NCBI GenBank assembly: GCA_035578905.1
Contig: JAQJVL010000253.1
Location: 1,158,036 to 1,222,035, forward strand
DNA: 64,000 bases
Direction: 5' to 3'
Origin: Stictocephala bisonia
Taxonomy: Eukaryota > Arthropoda > Insecta > Hemiptera > Membracidae
This document shows positions 1 through 13,500 of the stretch, piece after piece. The translations under genes and the position numbers were made by a program. Each line of letters opens with the position of its first letter. The stretch's first letter is position 1. The notes beneath the pieces are model-generated. The model did not search any database. It was not told where the DNA came from and saw only the letters and a list, made by a program, of their open reading frames with translations.

Positions 1-786
1 TGTAGGTGTTAAATAAACCCAGATTTGTTGTTATTGTTGACTTTTAAAATTATAACTAAAGAGGTTTTACTCCAAGGAAAATTTTAAGGCAAGCAAATAA
101 ATATTTCATCAATATCCAAAAGTGTAAGATAAAAATATGTCTAGTCATCATCTTAATCACACAAATAGATTACTTTTGAAACTGAAAGTGTATTTTAACC
201 TTCAGCTAACCATCACTGCTGCTGCAGCAGCTGAACAGGAAGCATATAAGTGTAGTTGATACTTCAGCTGACGGTAGAACTACACCGTCTATCGGCAAGT
301 TCATTTTAAAACTTCTGTCACGTGTGTTTCTGTGGTGGCTTGTATTTATTACAACTGTTTACAACACGTGTTTGCTACGAAGGTTCTGGAATACAAATGA
401 AACTACGGTACGATTATCTTCTTTGATATAAACAGATAGTTTAACATACAATACTAATTTTAAAAAATCCGACAACATTTTCGACTTAAAAACTAAAAAT
501 TAAAATTATTTTATTCATTACTTTTTTATTTTAGATATAAATACCTCATAGTAAATAATTTAAAGTGTCACTATTTTTAACCTCAAATTGTTACATACAA
601 TATTTAACTTATCTATTGGAAAATTAAATGTTAAAGCAATATATTATATCTAAATAAAGGGCGATACTCAAAAGTTCATTGTTACAGAAAAAATCCCTTT
701 ATAGGGACTTTTATCTTGTAGTGTGAAAAATGAGTGAATATCAAGTTAATACTGTATGAAAAATATTTAATATTCTAATAATTATA
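1..786. other. AT-rich non-coding DNA
   Basis: No reading frame, RNA gene or repeat family is recognised here. A small CTGCTGCAGCAG-type palindrome sits near 217-232, and a short hairpin around the AAATCCC / GGGACTTTT pair lies near 690-712. Confidence 0.5.
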
Positions 787-1978
787 CAGGGTGTTAGTTA
801 ACTCTCTTTAAATACATTGTTGATATGTTCCTTGGGTCAAGACAAACAAAAAACACCATACAACCATATGTCTAAAATGTCTAGATTTCTGGCTGTAGGT
901 CTGTATGTGTTTTGTATAAATTTGTTTATAACTCAATATTTATTAAATTAAACACTTAAAATTTGGGCTACATGTGTGTCGTAGTAGTTAAAATAAATAT
1001 TTTAAATGCATTTGCTGTAACTAAAGCCGTTTAAGGATGGCGTCCGTTAAAAATGTTTAATGTCAAATTTCATGAAAACAATTGTAGATAATATTGTTGA
1101 AAACAATTGTGAAAACAAATGTTGTCGAAAAATAAAAAAATTAAAATTAAAATAAAACACTAATGATATCTTGTTTGATAAAATTGAATGATAAATAGCT
1201 AAGTAATAAATTTTTTAAACATTAATAATTATGGTAAAAAACCACCATAATTTTATATTTTTTAAATATTCATTTTACCTATATATGTATATATATACGC
1301 ATATACATACACACATATATATATATATAATAAAACAATTTCTAATACTAATATGTTATACTACGGGATAATACTAAATCATACTAACATATACACTTAT
1401 TGTAAACTATATTGTAATAAGAACACAGATCTAAGGCTACAATATTGCTAAAAGCTAATTAAGAACAAAAATTATAACAATAAAGAAAAATTAAGTTAAC
1501 CAACATCAATAATATAGGATATACTCTAGATATAGAAATACTATAGTTGCATCAATGCTGACAAAGCTATGAAAAGAAATTACATTAGTGAAAAACTACA
1601 TTAGTGAAAAAATCAAAAAGGACAAAAGAGATTCAATATCAACAAAGACAATCAACATCAATTATCCCCCAGAAAAATTATTTTGACAACTCTTTTAAAT
1701 GAGGGAAGCTTCATGTCAAAAAAGTCAACTTCACTAGATACGCTGCATCCAATCCTCTGTATCCGTGCCAAACAACTGTACTACGACACACATGAAGCCC
1801 AAATTTGAAGTTTCTAACTTAAAAGATCTTGAGCTATAAATACATTTGTAAAAAACACATACAGACTGACAGACACAAATCTATACATTTTAGACATATG
1901 GTTTTATGGTGTTTTTTGTTTGCCTGACCCAAGGAACATACCTACAATTTATTTAAAGAGAGTTCACTAACACATTGT
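787..1978. mobile_element. Long-inverted-repeat non-autonomous transposon
   Basis: The left end begins CAGGGTGTTAGTTAACTC just after a TA. The right arm (about 1770-1978) is its reverse complement, including the AGAGAGTTCACTAACACA end. Arms of about 210 bp match over many blocks, for example the TAGACATATGG and TTCCTTGGGTCA segments and the inner GGGCT / TGTGTGTCGTAGTA segment. The interior (about 1010-1770) is AT-rich and has no transposase frame. The CAGGGTG start and TA flank recall mariner-superfamily ends, so this is probably a non-autonomous derivative. That assignment is inferred. The right terminus is more diverged than the left. Confidence 0.7.
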
Positions 1979-2739
1979 GTATATACGAGTATAATACGAT
2001 AAAAATAATAATAATATTCAGTAAAATCTTACTCTCCAGACAGCGAATATATGTTTTAAAACAACATTTACTAATATAATACTACTATAATTAACTAATA
2101 TAACTTACTGAATAATATCTATCTTGGATTTTGGTATATGCCTTAAATTTTTATAAATATTTACTATTATTTAGTTTGATAAAATTTTGATAACATACGT
2201 CGGAAAATATTAAAAAAAATTACAATACTAATTCAAGAGATGGATTTGTCGTGATTTTACTTTTAAATGAATTTCCTTTATACTTATCAATCATATTACA
2301 AAGAGCTGGCAATTAAAATATATTTTTAAAAACCTGGAAAACAAAAATATTTCGAAACTTTGTAAGCAATAACTTAACTATGAAACCCTCGCCGTATAAA
2401 AAACTCCTTATTTTTCATTGAAATATATGGATTAGAATACATTGATGTAATTAAATTACTGAGCGTAGATTAATGGCTGAAGTAAACAATCTATAATCTA
2501 AGATTAAATTACAAAAAAAAACTCACTTTTGATAATGCAAAAAGCATTTGGTACATGTATACTATAAAAATGTATAAGATAAACATGACTCCTATACCTG
2601 ACTTAATTTATGAAACAGAAAGTCGATTTGTTTTCTGTGAAAAAGGTAATATTATTTATTTCAAATAACAAATACTAAAGTTTCTTGCATCAAATAAGTA
2701 TTTCTTCATCCTAAATACATATATGTTTATTCATTAGTA
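1979..2739. other. AT-rich non-coding DNA
   Basis: I see no gene and no repeat family. The sequence is compositionally uniform, with short A and T runs. Confidence 0.5.
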
Positions 2740-3170
2740 AGACGTCGATCGTCAAGGTATGGGTGAATATTAGGGGTGAATGTGTGATGAACGAGAGTAG
2801 CCATTATTACTAACTAAGGTGGACTGTTCCTCGGAAAGAGCTATTTATTAATAGCCCAATAGCCTGGGATACTAAGGGACCTACAGATTGACGTGAAATC
2901 GTAACCACGTAGTGTTGGTATGATCGTGAGCTAACCGACAAGCCTGACACTCAGTTCACTTCCATAAACGATATCTGAACATTGACTACCATCCAACATG
3001 GACACCCCAGATTTCTCTAGTATTGTCCACGTCAATGGCAACCATTGAGCAGACACCGTATCGGTATTAAGAGGACTGAGTATAGGACCTGTTGCCTACA
3101 ATATCCTCAACACTGTCTCAAATTATCTGTGTTACAGCACTGCCCACTGGTAGCCTTGTCACTAGGTTAA
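2740..3170. other. GC-richer unclassified block, probable transposon remnant
   Basis: This block stands out from its AT-rich surroundings by higher GC and more even base use. All frames I checked contain frequent stops, so it is not an exon. The short open frame starting at 3092 lies partly in it and has no recognisable domain. A decayed retrotransposon untranslated region is the likeliest origin, but no similarity could be named. Confidence 0.35.
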
Positions 3171-3688
3171 CAACCACCTTTAAAATAACACTCTTTATTC
3201 TACTGGCATTGCATTGTTTTCAACATTCATCACATTCAAATATCAGTTTCCTTCTAGGTTTATTCAGTTGTCCTGTAATACTTCGTTCATAGATAATGAG
3301 TCAATGCAGTGGTACATAAACACATGCGAAATTTTCTACTTAAAATATTTTTGTATCGTAGAAATCATATTATTTGTAGTTTAAAACAAAGAACATTATC
3401 ACGAATAATTGTTCCACATTCTAAGGTTAAATATTGTCATTGTTAATTATATAATCATTATAACTTTGATCTATCATTACAACATTTGTCATGGTTAAAA
3501 CTTAAGAATGTCCTTGTATGAGATATAAGGGTAAAAATGATGAAAATAACTAAAAAACATAACTAATTTATTTCACAGCTTCTTGTCTATATAGTTAGTA
3601 AATCTTCTCCAAACTTAATGGGATATTTAATGTGGATTGTGTGAGGGAAGTTGAACCATAAAGTTTATTACATTGCAAGATTTATAGC
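3171..3688. other. AT-rich non-coding DNA
   Basis: No gene or repeat family is visible before the fold-back element that starts at about 3689. Confidence 0.5.
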
Positions 3689-4501
3689 GTGTTCAATATA
3701 ATGGAAGTGCTTCGAGATAAGATTACGTCAATTTTCAGAATAACGAGATGTTTAAAATAATGATACGTTTCCTAACAAAAGCGTTATTTGTTATAAGAAG
3801 TTTTACGCATAAAGTAACATCATATGGGTGTACAGTATAAGATTTAGTTATATCTTATACAATAGTTTTATACAGTAAAACACTTTCAATTACTTGAGTT
3901 ATAAAATGTATTTTAAAACTATCAAGTTATATCTGACAGGCGTGTTGTGAATATAATATAGTTAGATTAATATAATGGCAATAACGATGTAGTTCCTTGA
4001 TTCTGTATGAACTACAACTTAGTATTAAATTAAGTTTAAAAAAATCACTACAACGAAGGTAGTTCGTTTCTGGATAGGTGGAAGGGTCATCAAGGTTGTG
4101 TGATTTTGGGTGGGTAGAAAAACTCTCAACTTAGTTTAGTTAGCGTAAAGAGAAGAGTTATCAATTTTGAGTGTATTTTGTTGGGAAGGAGGACTATCGA
4201 AGTTGTTTAGCTATCGTAAATGGAAGGGTTATGAATTTTGAATGTGTTTGGATGGGTGGGAGGACTATCAACGAGGTTCATTTTTGCATAAATTGGAGAA
4301 CCTTCGATGTTGATTGTGTCTGGGTGGGAGAACCATTAATGAGGTTCATATTTGCGTAAAAATATTTATCTCAAATAACCCTTTGAGATAAATATTTTTA
4401 ATGGAGTTGAGGTAATGGAAACGTATCATTATTTTAAACATCTCGTTATTTTGAAAATTGACGTAATATTGTTTTGAAGAACGTCCATTATATTGAACAC
4501 G
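3689..4501. mobile_element. Fold-back element, copy 1, with about 87-bp terminal inverted repeats
   Basis: The left arm 3689-3775 (starting GTGTTCAATATAATGG, containing TTTAAAATAATGATACG) is the reverse complement of 4416-4501 with a few mismatches. The interior holds the first part of a GTGGGTGGG-rich minisatellite. It also holds a perfect 18-bp hairpin at 4358-4399 (arm AAAAATATTTATCTCAAA, loop of 6). No transposase is present. Most of the interior and the right flank recur at 13939-15171. Confidence 0.7.
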
Positions 4502-4870
4502 TCTTCAATTTTGATTGTGTCTGTGTAGGTGGGAGGGGTATCAACGATCATTATGAGTGCGTGGGTGGGATGGCCCTCAATGCTGAATGTGTTTCGGTGG
4601 GTGGGTGGAGTATCTACGGGAGGGCCTTCATTACGTGGGAGGGCCTTCAATGTTGATTGTATTTAAACAGATGAGAGGACTATCAACAAGGTTCATGTTT
4701 TCGTAGGTGGGTGGGCCTTCAATGTTGATTATGTTTGGGTGGGTGGATGAACTATCAACGAGGTTAATTTTTTCGTGGGTGGGAGGGCCTTCAATTTTGT
4801 TTGTGTATGGGTGGGTGGAAGGGATATTGTCGTCATTTCGTTTAGGAGGGTGGGAATATTATATGTTGTT
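4085..4870. repeat. GTGGGTGGG minisatellite, copy 1
   Basis: Degenerate tandem units of roughly 60 bp alternate a G-rich core (GTGGGTGGGAGG) with CCTTCAATGTTGATTGTG or CTATCAACGAGGTTCAT segments. Short open frames on both strands here (for example those starting at 4171 and 4474) are by-products of the repeat and encode only Gly/Val/Trp-rich or Thr/Pro-rich low-complexity peptides. The G-rich strand has several GGG runs, so quadruplex potential is plausible but not tested. Confidence 0.75.
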
Positions 4871-4979
4871 TTGTGTTTAATATTTTATTTAACTGGTAAA
4901 AACAGTGATTTTTAAATACATAGTATAAAGGCATGACTATTTTATCATATATTATGTAAAATGAATCGTCTCCTCACTA

Positions 4980-7555
4980 TATATATTATTATAGAATTGA
5001 CTTGATTGATTTTGCTGGCTGCTTTCAGCCCAAGGTCTCTTAGCACACATTTAAAATCAATCAGTTCAAGTGAGCTCCACTTATTGGGCTCTAAATAATT
5101 AAATTATACTGTTTAGTGGGGTTTTGGTTTAACAGCTACTAATAAACCCACAGGTAGGCTCCTTGCCGTAATACTCTAGGCAAAGTGCTGTTACGTAGGC
5201 AGACTTGTATAACTAGAATAATATAAACGATTAAAAATTACTCTTTAGTGTTTAGGTCGTGTTATAGAACATTAATAATGTTTCAATTGTGCTTTGTGTA
5301 TGGAATGTAATGAAGACTTTAATGTCTAGACTAATATAGTTTACTAAATCCTTTTAAAGAAAGCAACATTCACACACAATTTCTGTATCATAACTATTTA
5401 AAAATAACAGCGATTGTGTATCATATATAATTTGTGTATCATAACAGTGAATATTTATCATGAGTCAACGTGTCAAGTGAATGTTTTCACATTCAAAATA
5501 TTGCTGCTTAAGTCCCTTGAAATACTGTCAGAAGTAATGTGACACGGGGAGGAGAGAAATTGAATCCTGCTGACGGCATTTTATGAAATTCGGATCTGCA
5601 GGCAAAGGAGCTTACTCATTGAACTTATTACGTGCAGCAATCATTTATGACATTACTAAAATGTCAAGTTCCATTATGTTCCTGGTTTACAGCTTGAAAT
5701 ACTTATCTCACTATGTAATATTGTGTTTGTTGTCAGTAAAACAAACTTGAATCATAATATAACTTCAAGAATATATTAAGTTTGTGGTGTATTCATTTTT
5801 TCCACCTTGAAAAAACATGCGTAAAAAATTTGCTTCTAAGATCAACTGCTGAGATTAATATGTTATAGATTTAATTTATTATTTGACGTATATATTATTA
5901 TCGAAACTAAAACTACAAATATGGTTGAAGCCCAACCGTCATTCGTTTTAGTATATTGGTTATATTCTTGTTGGTATAGCTGTTTTTTTCATAATTTGAA
6001 GCTGTACAAAAATAAAGCTAAGACGACAAGTTACCAAAGAGACAGTATAAATCTAATAACATTATCCCCTTACGAAGGTTGGGTATTAACCTTTACGCAG
6101 AAATAAAGTTTCCTTTTTTCACTTTGCCTTTCTACAGTTTCCAAATTCTGTAAAATATTAACATTGTGAAGTACTCTTCATCATTAAACAAGTGTCATGA
6201 CAATATTTGTAATTTTTTTTATTTAAAGAAATATATAATACACATAAATTTAGTATTATATTAAAATATAATTATTTTTCAATTACCTAATATACTAAAT
6301 TCAATACTCTATTACACTGTGGATTAATCGGCTTATTTAATACAGAATTTGTATGGTTGTCAACCACCTCTCCATGTTTATGGACATTTTTGCTTAATTT
6401 GTTTCAAAATAACGCATAATGACTACTTTGCCATCGAAAATAGCTCTCCTCGTGTGAATGTTATACATGTCACCTTATTAGCTGCAAGATAAGTTTGAAA
6501 GATCATTTAGCCAGTAAATTGTTCACTTAAGAATTTTAGTTAGCTTTAACGGTTACAATACAAAAGAAAATATACCAGATTCACTATACTGTACCTAATT
6601 ATAAATTTTGTAGTGTTAATAGCTTGATGTCTGAAATCTGTAATTTAAATTCAAACTCTGCATATTAAAAAATATTGTGTTATAACTTTATAAGGTTAGT
6701 AACATTAATTTTACTAAGCGAAGAGGTTGTACGTTTCAAAAAGGTGCTTCTAAAAACCTTGAACTAATAAGCGTTTTAGAAATTCTTTAACCTGACAGTT
6801 TAAATTTGAAAATAGTTATAACAAACTGATAAGACTTTAAAGACCTTTAAAATGACGTATAACACCACCTATCTTGCTGTATGAATTGTTCGTGATTGAC
6901 TCTTTGAGCCTCATTTTCGGGTACTTCTTGTATTTTAAATACGATGAAAACAGTTCTGGGACGTTCGCCATTTGACATTTATAAGGTAAACAGTTTATTG
7001 CATCGCTCTATATTAAACTGTTAAATTAAAGGAAATATTGCACGGGAGATGTGAAACACCCAGTATTTGCTTGTAATAAGTCGTCGAAACGAACAGGCTT
7101 TGAAACATATTGTTACAAACCTAAATATAAAAAGAGTAAATGTATATATTAATAAGGGATGAAAAATGTTACATAGATATATTAAAAAGTTATTTCATGG
7201 GATGGAAAACTTTAAATTTTGAACATATAAAAAATGTTCGAGAAAAAATCAGGTTATTCAGTGTCAAACTAAAAAAATAAATATATAAGAAAAGTGTCTT
7301 AATATTTTGAAAGTTACACCTGATATCACAAGGCAATGATCTTGTATCTGAGAATGTTAATGGAACAAAATGGAAGGAAGTTGTGTGAGTTCCTGCACTC
7401 TAATGTACCGTATGTATGCATTAAGCTAATATTTATTTATTATATAAATTAAAATCACAAAATAAAGGATACAGTCATTCATCTAGCTTAGAGGTAATTG
7501 AGAGAAAATCCTAGTAATACTGATAAATTTGATATTATATGAAGAACGTTTTAAC
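4980..7555. other. Non-coding DNA with one GC-richer patch
   Basis: From about 5010 to 5200 there is a more mixed-composition patch (AGCTCCACTTATTGGGCTC, then AACCCACAGGTAGGCTC) that may be a decayed transposon, without named similarity. A short local repetition of GTGTATCATA occurs near 5410-5450. The rest is AT-rich with no supported gene. The open frame at 5921-6106 has no domain or codon signal. Confidence 0.4.
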
Positions 7556-7559
7556 CTTG

Positions 7560-7795
7560 GGCGAGCCGGGGGCGAGCGGTCTAAGGCGTCAGGACAAGCT
7601 TGGGTTAGAGATAGCGCTGGTTCGAATTCGGCCTAGACTAGAAGATTTATCAGTAATATTCACCTTCTACTCTATTGGTTCACCCCCTTACTCTGTGTGA
7701 ATGATTTCCTCACACAGATCAATAGTATATGAGGAATGGGAAGAGTACGGTTAAGAAGGAGGATCGGCCTCTCCTTAAAAAAAATAATAAATTTC
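7560..7795 (+). mobile_element. tRNA-derived SINE
   Basis: The head resembles a Leu/Ser-type tRNA: an A-box-like GCGAGCGGTCTAAGGCG at 7572-7588 and a B-box-like GGTTCGAATTC at 7619-7629. These two are internal RNA polymerase III promoter elements. The acceptor stem does not close and no CCA-side partner is present, so this is not a working tRNA gene. An unrelated body of about 140 bp follows, ending in an A-rich tail (7777-7792, AAAAAAAATAATAAA). Head, body and tail are the usual SINE architecture. Target-site duplications were not resolved. Confidence 0.6.
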
Positions 7796-7844
7796 TGTAA
7801 AGATAAATATTATGATTTCAAAACAAAAAAATAAAATTTAAAGT

Positions 7845-7985
7845 ATGTGTTCCTGTATGGGTGGGTGGGTGGGCCAATACCATTATTCGTGTATTTCCAA
7901 TACCACTGTTCGTGTTTGGGCGGGTGGGTGGGCCAATACCACTGTTTGTGTATGGCCGGGTGGGTGGGCCAATACAATTGTTAAT
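7845..7985. repeat. GGGTGGGTGGGCCAATACCA minisatellite fragment
   Basis: Three to four degenerate copies of a unit containing GGGTGGGTGGGCCAATACCA and a TTCGTGTATGGG-type link. The same core occurs at 30340-30400, 37629-38325, 45536-45600 and faintly at 59320-59390, so it is a dispersed family. Overlapping open frames on both strands (7818-8162) come from the repeat and are not genes. Confidence 0.7.
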
Positions 7986-9440
7986 ATACGTAAAATATAT
8001 TCCTCCCTGAAAAGTGTGCTTGTAGTAGTTGTAAGTGAACGTACAGTCGTGTGTTATAGTTACATAGTGAATGTAACAGGAAGAAATATACTCCAAATGA
8101 AATGGAATTCCGAGAAGTGTGGGTATAGTCACGTGACCTGCCTACCGAGCTGGCCAAGTTGAGTGGTCGAGTCTGCAACTTTCCCTTCTGTGTTTTTGTC
8201 GGTATTGTGTCGCAAGACGATCTGATCGGACACAAACAAGAATACTTTTTACACTTTTATTTCCTTTTCAATTAAATTATGTCTTAAAATGAAATCTTTC
8301 GTAAACATATATTACTACTATAGCAATACTAAGCAAATAATATCTTAGTAATAGGTTGCGGTATCAATAATATTATTTTTACTATACAAAAACGTTTATA
8401 TTTATTACTTCCCCTTCTACCAAAAAAAGTTAAACCATACAAAGAGTATGGTACATTATTTGATTGTAAACATTTATTGGTAATAGGAAACACCATTCAT
8501 TTAAAAATCTGTAGTCGTTATTTACAAGTACAGTACTTCGATGAGACTCAACACGCTATATCTCTCAGTAATGTAATACATTTTAGGGTTAAATCTCCCC
8601 TTAAACCAATTAATGTCCCATTAAGCTATAGATGAACAATTATTTTCTTTACTCAGAGATTTATAAAATAAATTATTTTTTCAATAGATTTTTAGTACTG
8701 TATTACCTCTTAGATGGTTTTTAACGAATTTAATAAGATATATCAATATATAATAAAAATTATAGGATAAAAAAATATGTAGAATTATAACTGACTATAA
8801 GCTTATAGAAGTTATTGTACTCTTGGATTGTTGGATGATAGATAAAAATGCTCTCCTGTTTATACTTGCCAAGTTATTATGGCTACTTGGCAAGAACTAG
8901 AAGAAATCCTTCTGGAAATCAGCTAGTTCTTGCCTTGCCCAAGTGTCACCCTGCCTAAGGAAACGTATATAAAACTTCAGTGAAATACCATTCACAAGTA
9001 CTAGTACAGTCCCAGTTATTGTGAGGGAAGAATGCTAGTACATTCTGAGATTTATTGGAGCAAATAATATATTTATTTTACTTCAGGGGGCATCAATGAT
9101 AACATGCGAATAACCACGTCTTATGAAATATCAAAATTAGTTACCTGACAGTTCTGTTCCTCTATAATAAATGTGAAACTACGAGGAAACGTCGTTCTTA
9201 CAAGAGATAGTCATACTACCCCATCACATGTATGTTAATTAGATTACTTCTTTAAACCCCGTGACTTTATTACTATTATAATCAGCGTGTTTTGAAGATT
9301 TTCCTCAGTTAAAATTAATTGAGGCATTGTTTTTATATTGTAAATATCAACCATACTGGTATGAATTGTTCAACTTCACAAACGGCTCAGGTAACTAAAC
9401 TTCTTGACGGACAATTTATTTTTAACATTAATATTAATTA
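7986..9440. other. AT-rich non-coding DNA
   Basis: No gene seen. A more mixed-composition patch at about 8128-8235 (GCCTACCGAGCTGGCC and onward) has a weak tRNA-like flavour without a proper B box. Another at 8870-8960 repeats TTGGCAAGAACTAG / AGCTAGTTCTTGCC as a small inverted pair. Confidence 0.4.
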
Positions 9441-9617
9441 GAATCTATATTTCCGGTGACAACCGCGTCAGGGTGCTATCTAATCTACTTACAAGATAAC
9501 CAGACGTTTCGCTCATGCCGAAACGTTATTATTATTATGTTACATCATGAGCGAAACGTCTGGTTGTAAATAATGTAGGTAGAACCTTGACGGGGTTGTC
9601 ACCGGAAATATAGATTC
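9441..9617. mobile_element. Short palindromic fold-back element (CGAAACGTC type)
   Basis: The arm 9441-9515 (GAATCTATATTTCCGGTGAC inward to CCAGACGTTTCGCTCATG) pairs with 9546-9617 around a loop of about 30 bp. It has no coding capacity. The CGAAACGTC core recurs in the arms of the fold-back element at 20198-20504, although the surrounding sequences differ. Confidence 0.7.
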
Positions 9618-10500
<883 letters not shown>

Positions 10501-13500
10501 AATCAAATCAAATCAAATAGTTTATTTCCATTGATCAATAAGTACATTGAAATAGGAATTGTCAACACATAGATATTAGTTATATATACAATTTATAAGC
10601 AACATGTTGTAATTTTAGAATACTTTAGATTTATGTAACACTATTAACTGGGAAACAAGCTTGTCTGAAATAATAGTAGTTCGTTATTATAATATTATTA
10701 GGCTAGGGTCATGTTCTAAAAATTCTTGAATACAATGAAAAGGATTATCAATTAGCCATTTATACAAACTATTTTTAAATTGAGCATAAGGAATGGTCCG
10801 AGCTGACTGAGGAAGTTTATTGAAAAATTTAATTCCATTGACTTTGTAAGAATTTGAAGTTTTAGAAAGCCTATGCTTTGGAATGTCAATCATATTGTTG
10901 TAACGGGTATTGTGACTATGGATGTCTTGTCTAATATCTAAACTGTTCAAACTAGCTTTAGTGTAGAGTAATACTTGGAATATGTACAGGTTATAAACAG
11001 TGAGAATTTTTAATTTTTTGAAAAGAGGTCGAGAAGGATCTAAGGGACCAGCTCTACACAAGGTTCTAATAACCATTTTTTGTAGTAATAAAATGTCATG
11101 TACATGACAAGAGTGGCCCCATATTAACAATCCATAAGAAATGTGTGATTGAAAAAAACTAAAATACACTGTTCTTAAATAATTATCAGGCAAAATGTTT
11201 CTAAGTTTCCAAATCAAATAATTTACACGACTTATTTTTTTACAAATTGTATCAGTGTGTGTTTGCCAATTCAACTTATTGTCTAAATGAAAACCTAGTA
11301 ATTTAACAGAATTAGCATCTTCATTTTTTGATAGGCTTAAAATAATTTTCTGTGTCTTTTCTCTATTGCAGTGTAGTCTGTTGGATGAAAACCAATCAAT
11401 AGCTCTATTATGTGAATCTATCATTAATGTATTGAGAACTTCTAAGTTTTTGTGTGAAGCCAGTAGAGTTACATCATCTGCATAAATAATAGATTGGGTG
11501 TTAAGGCATAATGGCAGATCATTTATCATGACTGTGAATAAGAAAGGCCCCAGGACAGAGCCCTGTGGAACCCCCAGACCAACACTTAATACTTTTGAAT
11601 TTTGCCCTCTTACAGAAACATACTGCTTTCTACCAATCAAGTAAGATTTGACTATGTTAATTGATTCCCCGTCCACTCCATAAAACTTGAGTTTGTCCAA
11701 AAGTATGTCGTAGGGAACACAATCAAACGCCTTACTTAAGTCACATAGCGCAAGAGAAACAGATTCTTTTTCTTCAAATGCTTTAAGGGTTGTATCTACT
11801 AAATTTATAAGTGCTGATGTTGTTGAATGACCTTCCCTAAAACCAAACTGTTTGCTGTAAATTAAGTTATTTTGAACAAAGTATGAATTTAGTTGTTTGT
11901 GCATAACAGATTCGAGTATTTTTGAAAACACAGGAACAATAGATATTGGCATGTAATTCTGTATTATTTTCTTATCCCCCCTTTTAAAAACTGGAATTAT
12001 TTTGGATATTTTTAATAAATTTGAGAAATATCCACTTTGTAGACATTGGGTTAGGACAAAAGCAAGTGGTTCACTAATACAATGGATAGTTCTTTTAACG
12101 ATGTAATTAGAAATCCAATAATGGTCAAGACTCTTGGAATTTGAAAATTTAGAAACAAGATCTTTTACCTCTGACTCATTAACTCCCCTCCATTTAAATT
12201 CAATATGTTGTCTTTGACCCAAAAATTGTTGGTGCGGGGATTCAGATTCTGTAGTCGGTGTGTGTACATTGTCCCAAATTTGTCCAGGGGAATCTATAAA
12301 ATATGAGTTCAGCTCATTTGGATCAAGTTCAGTGTCATTAGTGTGTGATGGAGAGGTTTCCTGTGATATGACATTCCAAGCAGCCTTACACTTGTTGGTA
12401 GAATTGTCAATATATCTAGCACACGCCTCCTTTTTTGCTGTAACTAATTGTTTTTTGTATCTTTGTTTTAAACCTCTATATGCAGTAAAAGCTGCTTGTG
12501 CGTGCATTGAACCATTCCTGCCCAGATTTTTATAAATATCGTAATAACTTAACATATCTTGTCTTAATAAATGTAAGTCTTTAGTGTACCAGTTAATAAG
12601 TTTCTTTTTCTGTACTTTTTTAGAACTAATCACTAATGGCGAACAACAGTGCCATATGTCAATGTAAGTTTTATAAAATGTATCAAATAATTCAGGAACA
12701 GTTATTTTATTTAATTTATAATCTTCTATCATAGACCATTTTTCTTCGTCTAATAATTGAACAAACTGCAATATTTGATTGTCATTTTGCGTTCTTTTAT
12801 ACTGTCTACTTAATTGTTTGCTTACATTATCTGAAAGGTTCTGCTGTTTGAATAACAGCTTTAATACCACAGGGTCATGATCCCCAAAGTGGCCACCTAT
12901 AACTTTATTATCATAGCAATCAGCCGCAAAATTTACTAAAAAGTTATCAATGCACCGATCACCCCTAGTAGGTTCCATGTTTGTGTAAGTTAAATTTAAG
13001 GATCTAATTAAATTTAAAAACGGCTTTGTCAATCTGTCATTTTGATTTAAAAAGTTAACATTAAAGTCACCACAAATAATTAGTTTCTCTGCCTTTTTTA
13101 ATAACTTTCTTGTAACTAGCTCAAATAATTGAAAAAACAATTTTATGTCACCTATGGGTGATCTATAAATGTTAACAATATTTAAATTCCCACAAGGTTT
13201 AGTTAATTGTATAGCACAAACTTCAAAATGTATTTCTGTATAGAAGCTTCTTAGGTCTATTATTGAATACTGTAATTCAGTATTAATATAAATACCAACA
13301 CCACCATTCTTTTTATTTTGCCTACAAATTACACTTGCAGGTTCAAAATAAAGGGGTATGAAACAGTTAACTTGGTCTTCTTCTAACCAGTGTTCTGATA
13401 TACAAATAATATCTATTTTTTCTGTTTCACAAAATTGTTCAATTTCTAATATTTTGTTCCTGATGCATTGTATATTTATTTGTAAAACGAGTCGATATAC

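Noticed and set aside
7565..7640. Functional tRNA gene (Leu/Ser type)
   Set aside because: The A and B boxes are present but the acceptor stem does not close, and an unrelated body with an A-rich tail follows, so a SINE is the better call.
8128..8235. Second tRNA-like SINE head
   Set aside because: The match to a B box is partial and no A-rich tail or matching body is visible.
12260..12535. 91-codon plus-strand frame
   Set aside because: It lies antisense within the LINE ORF2, whose motifs are clear on the other strand.
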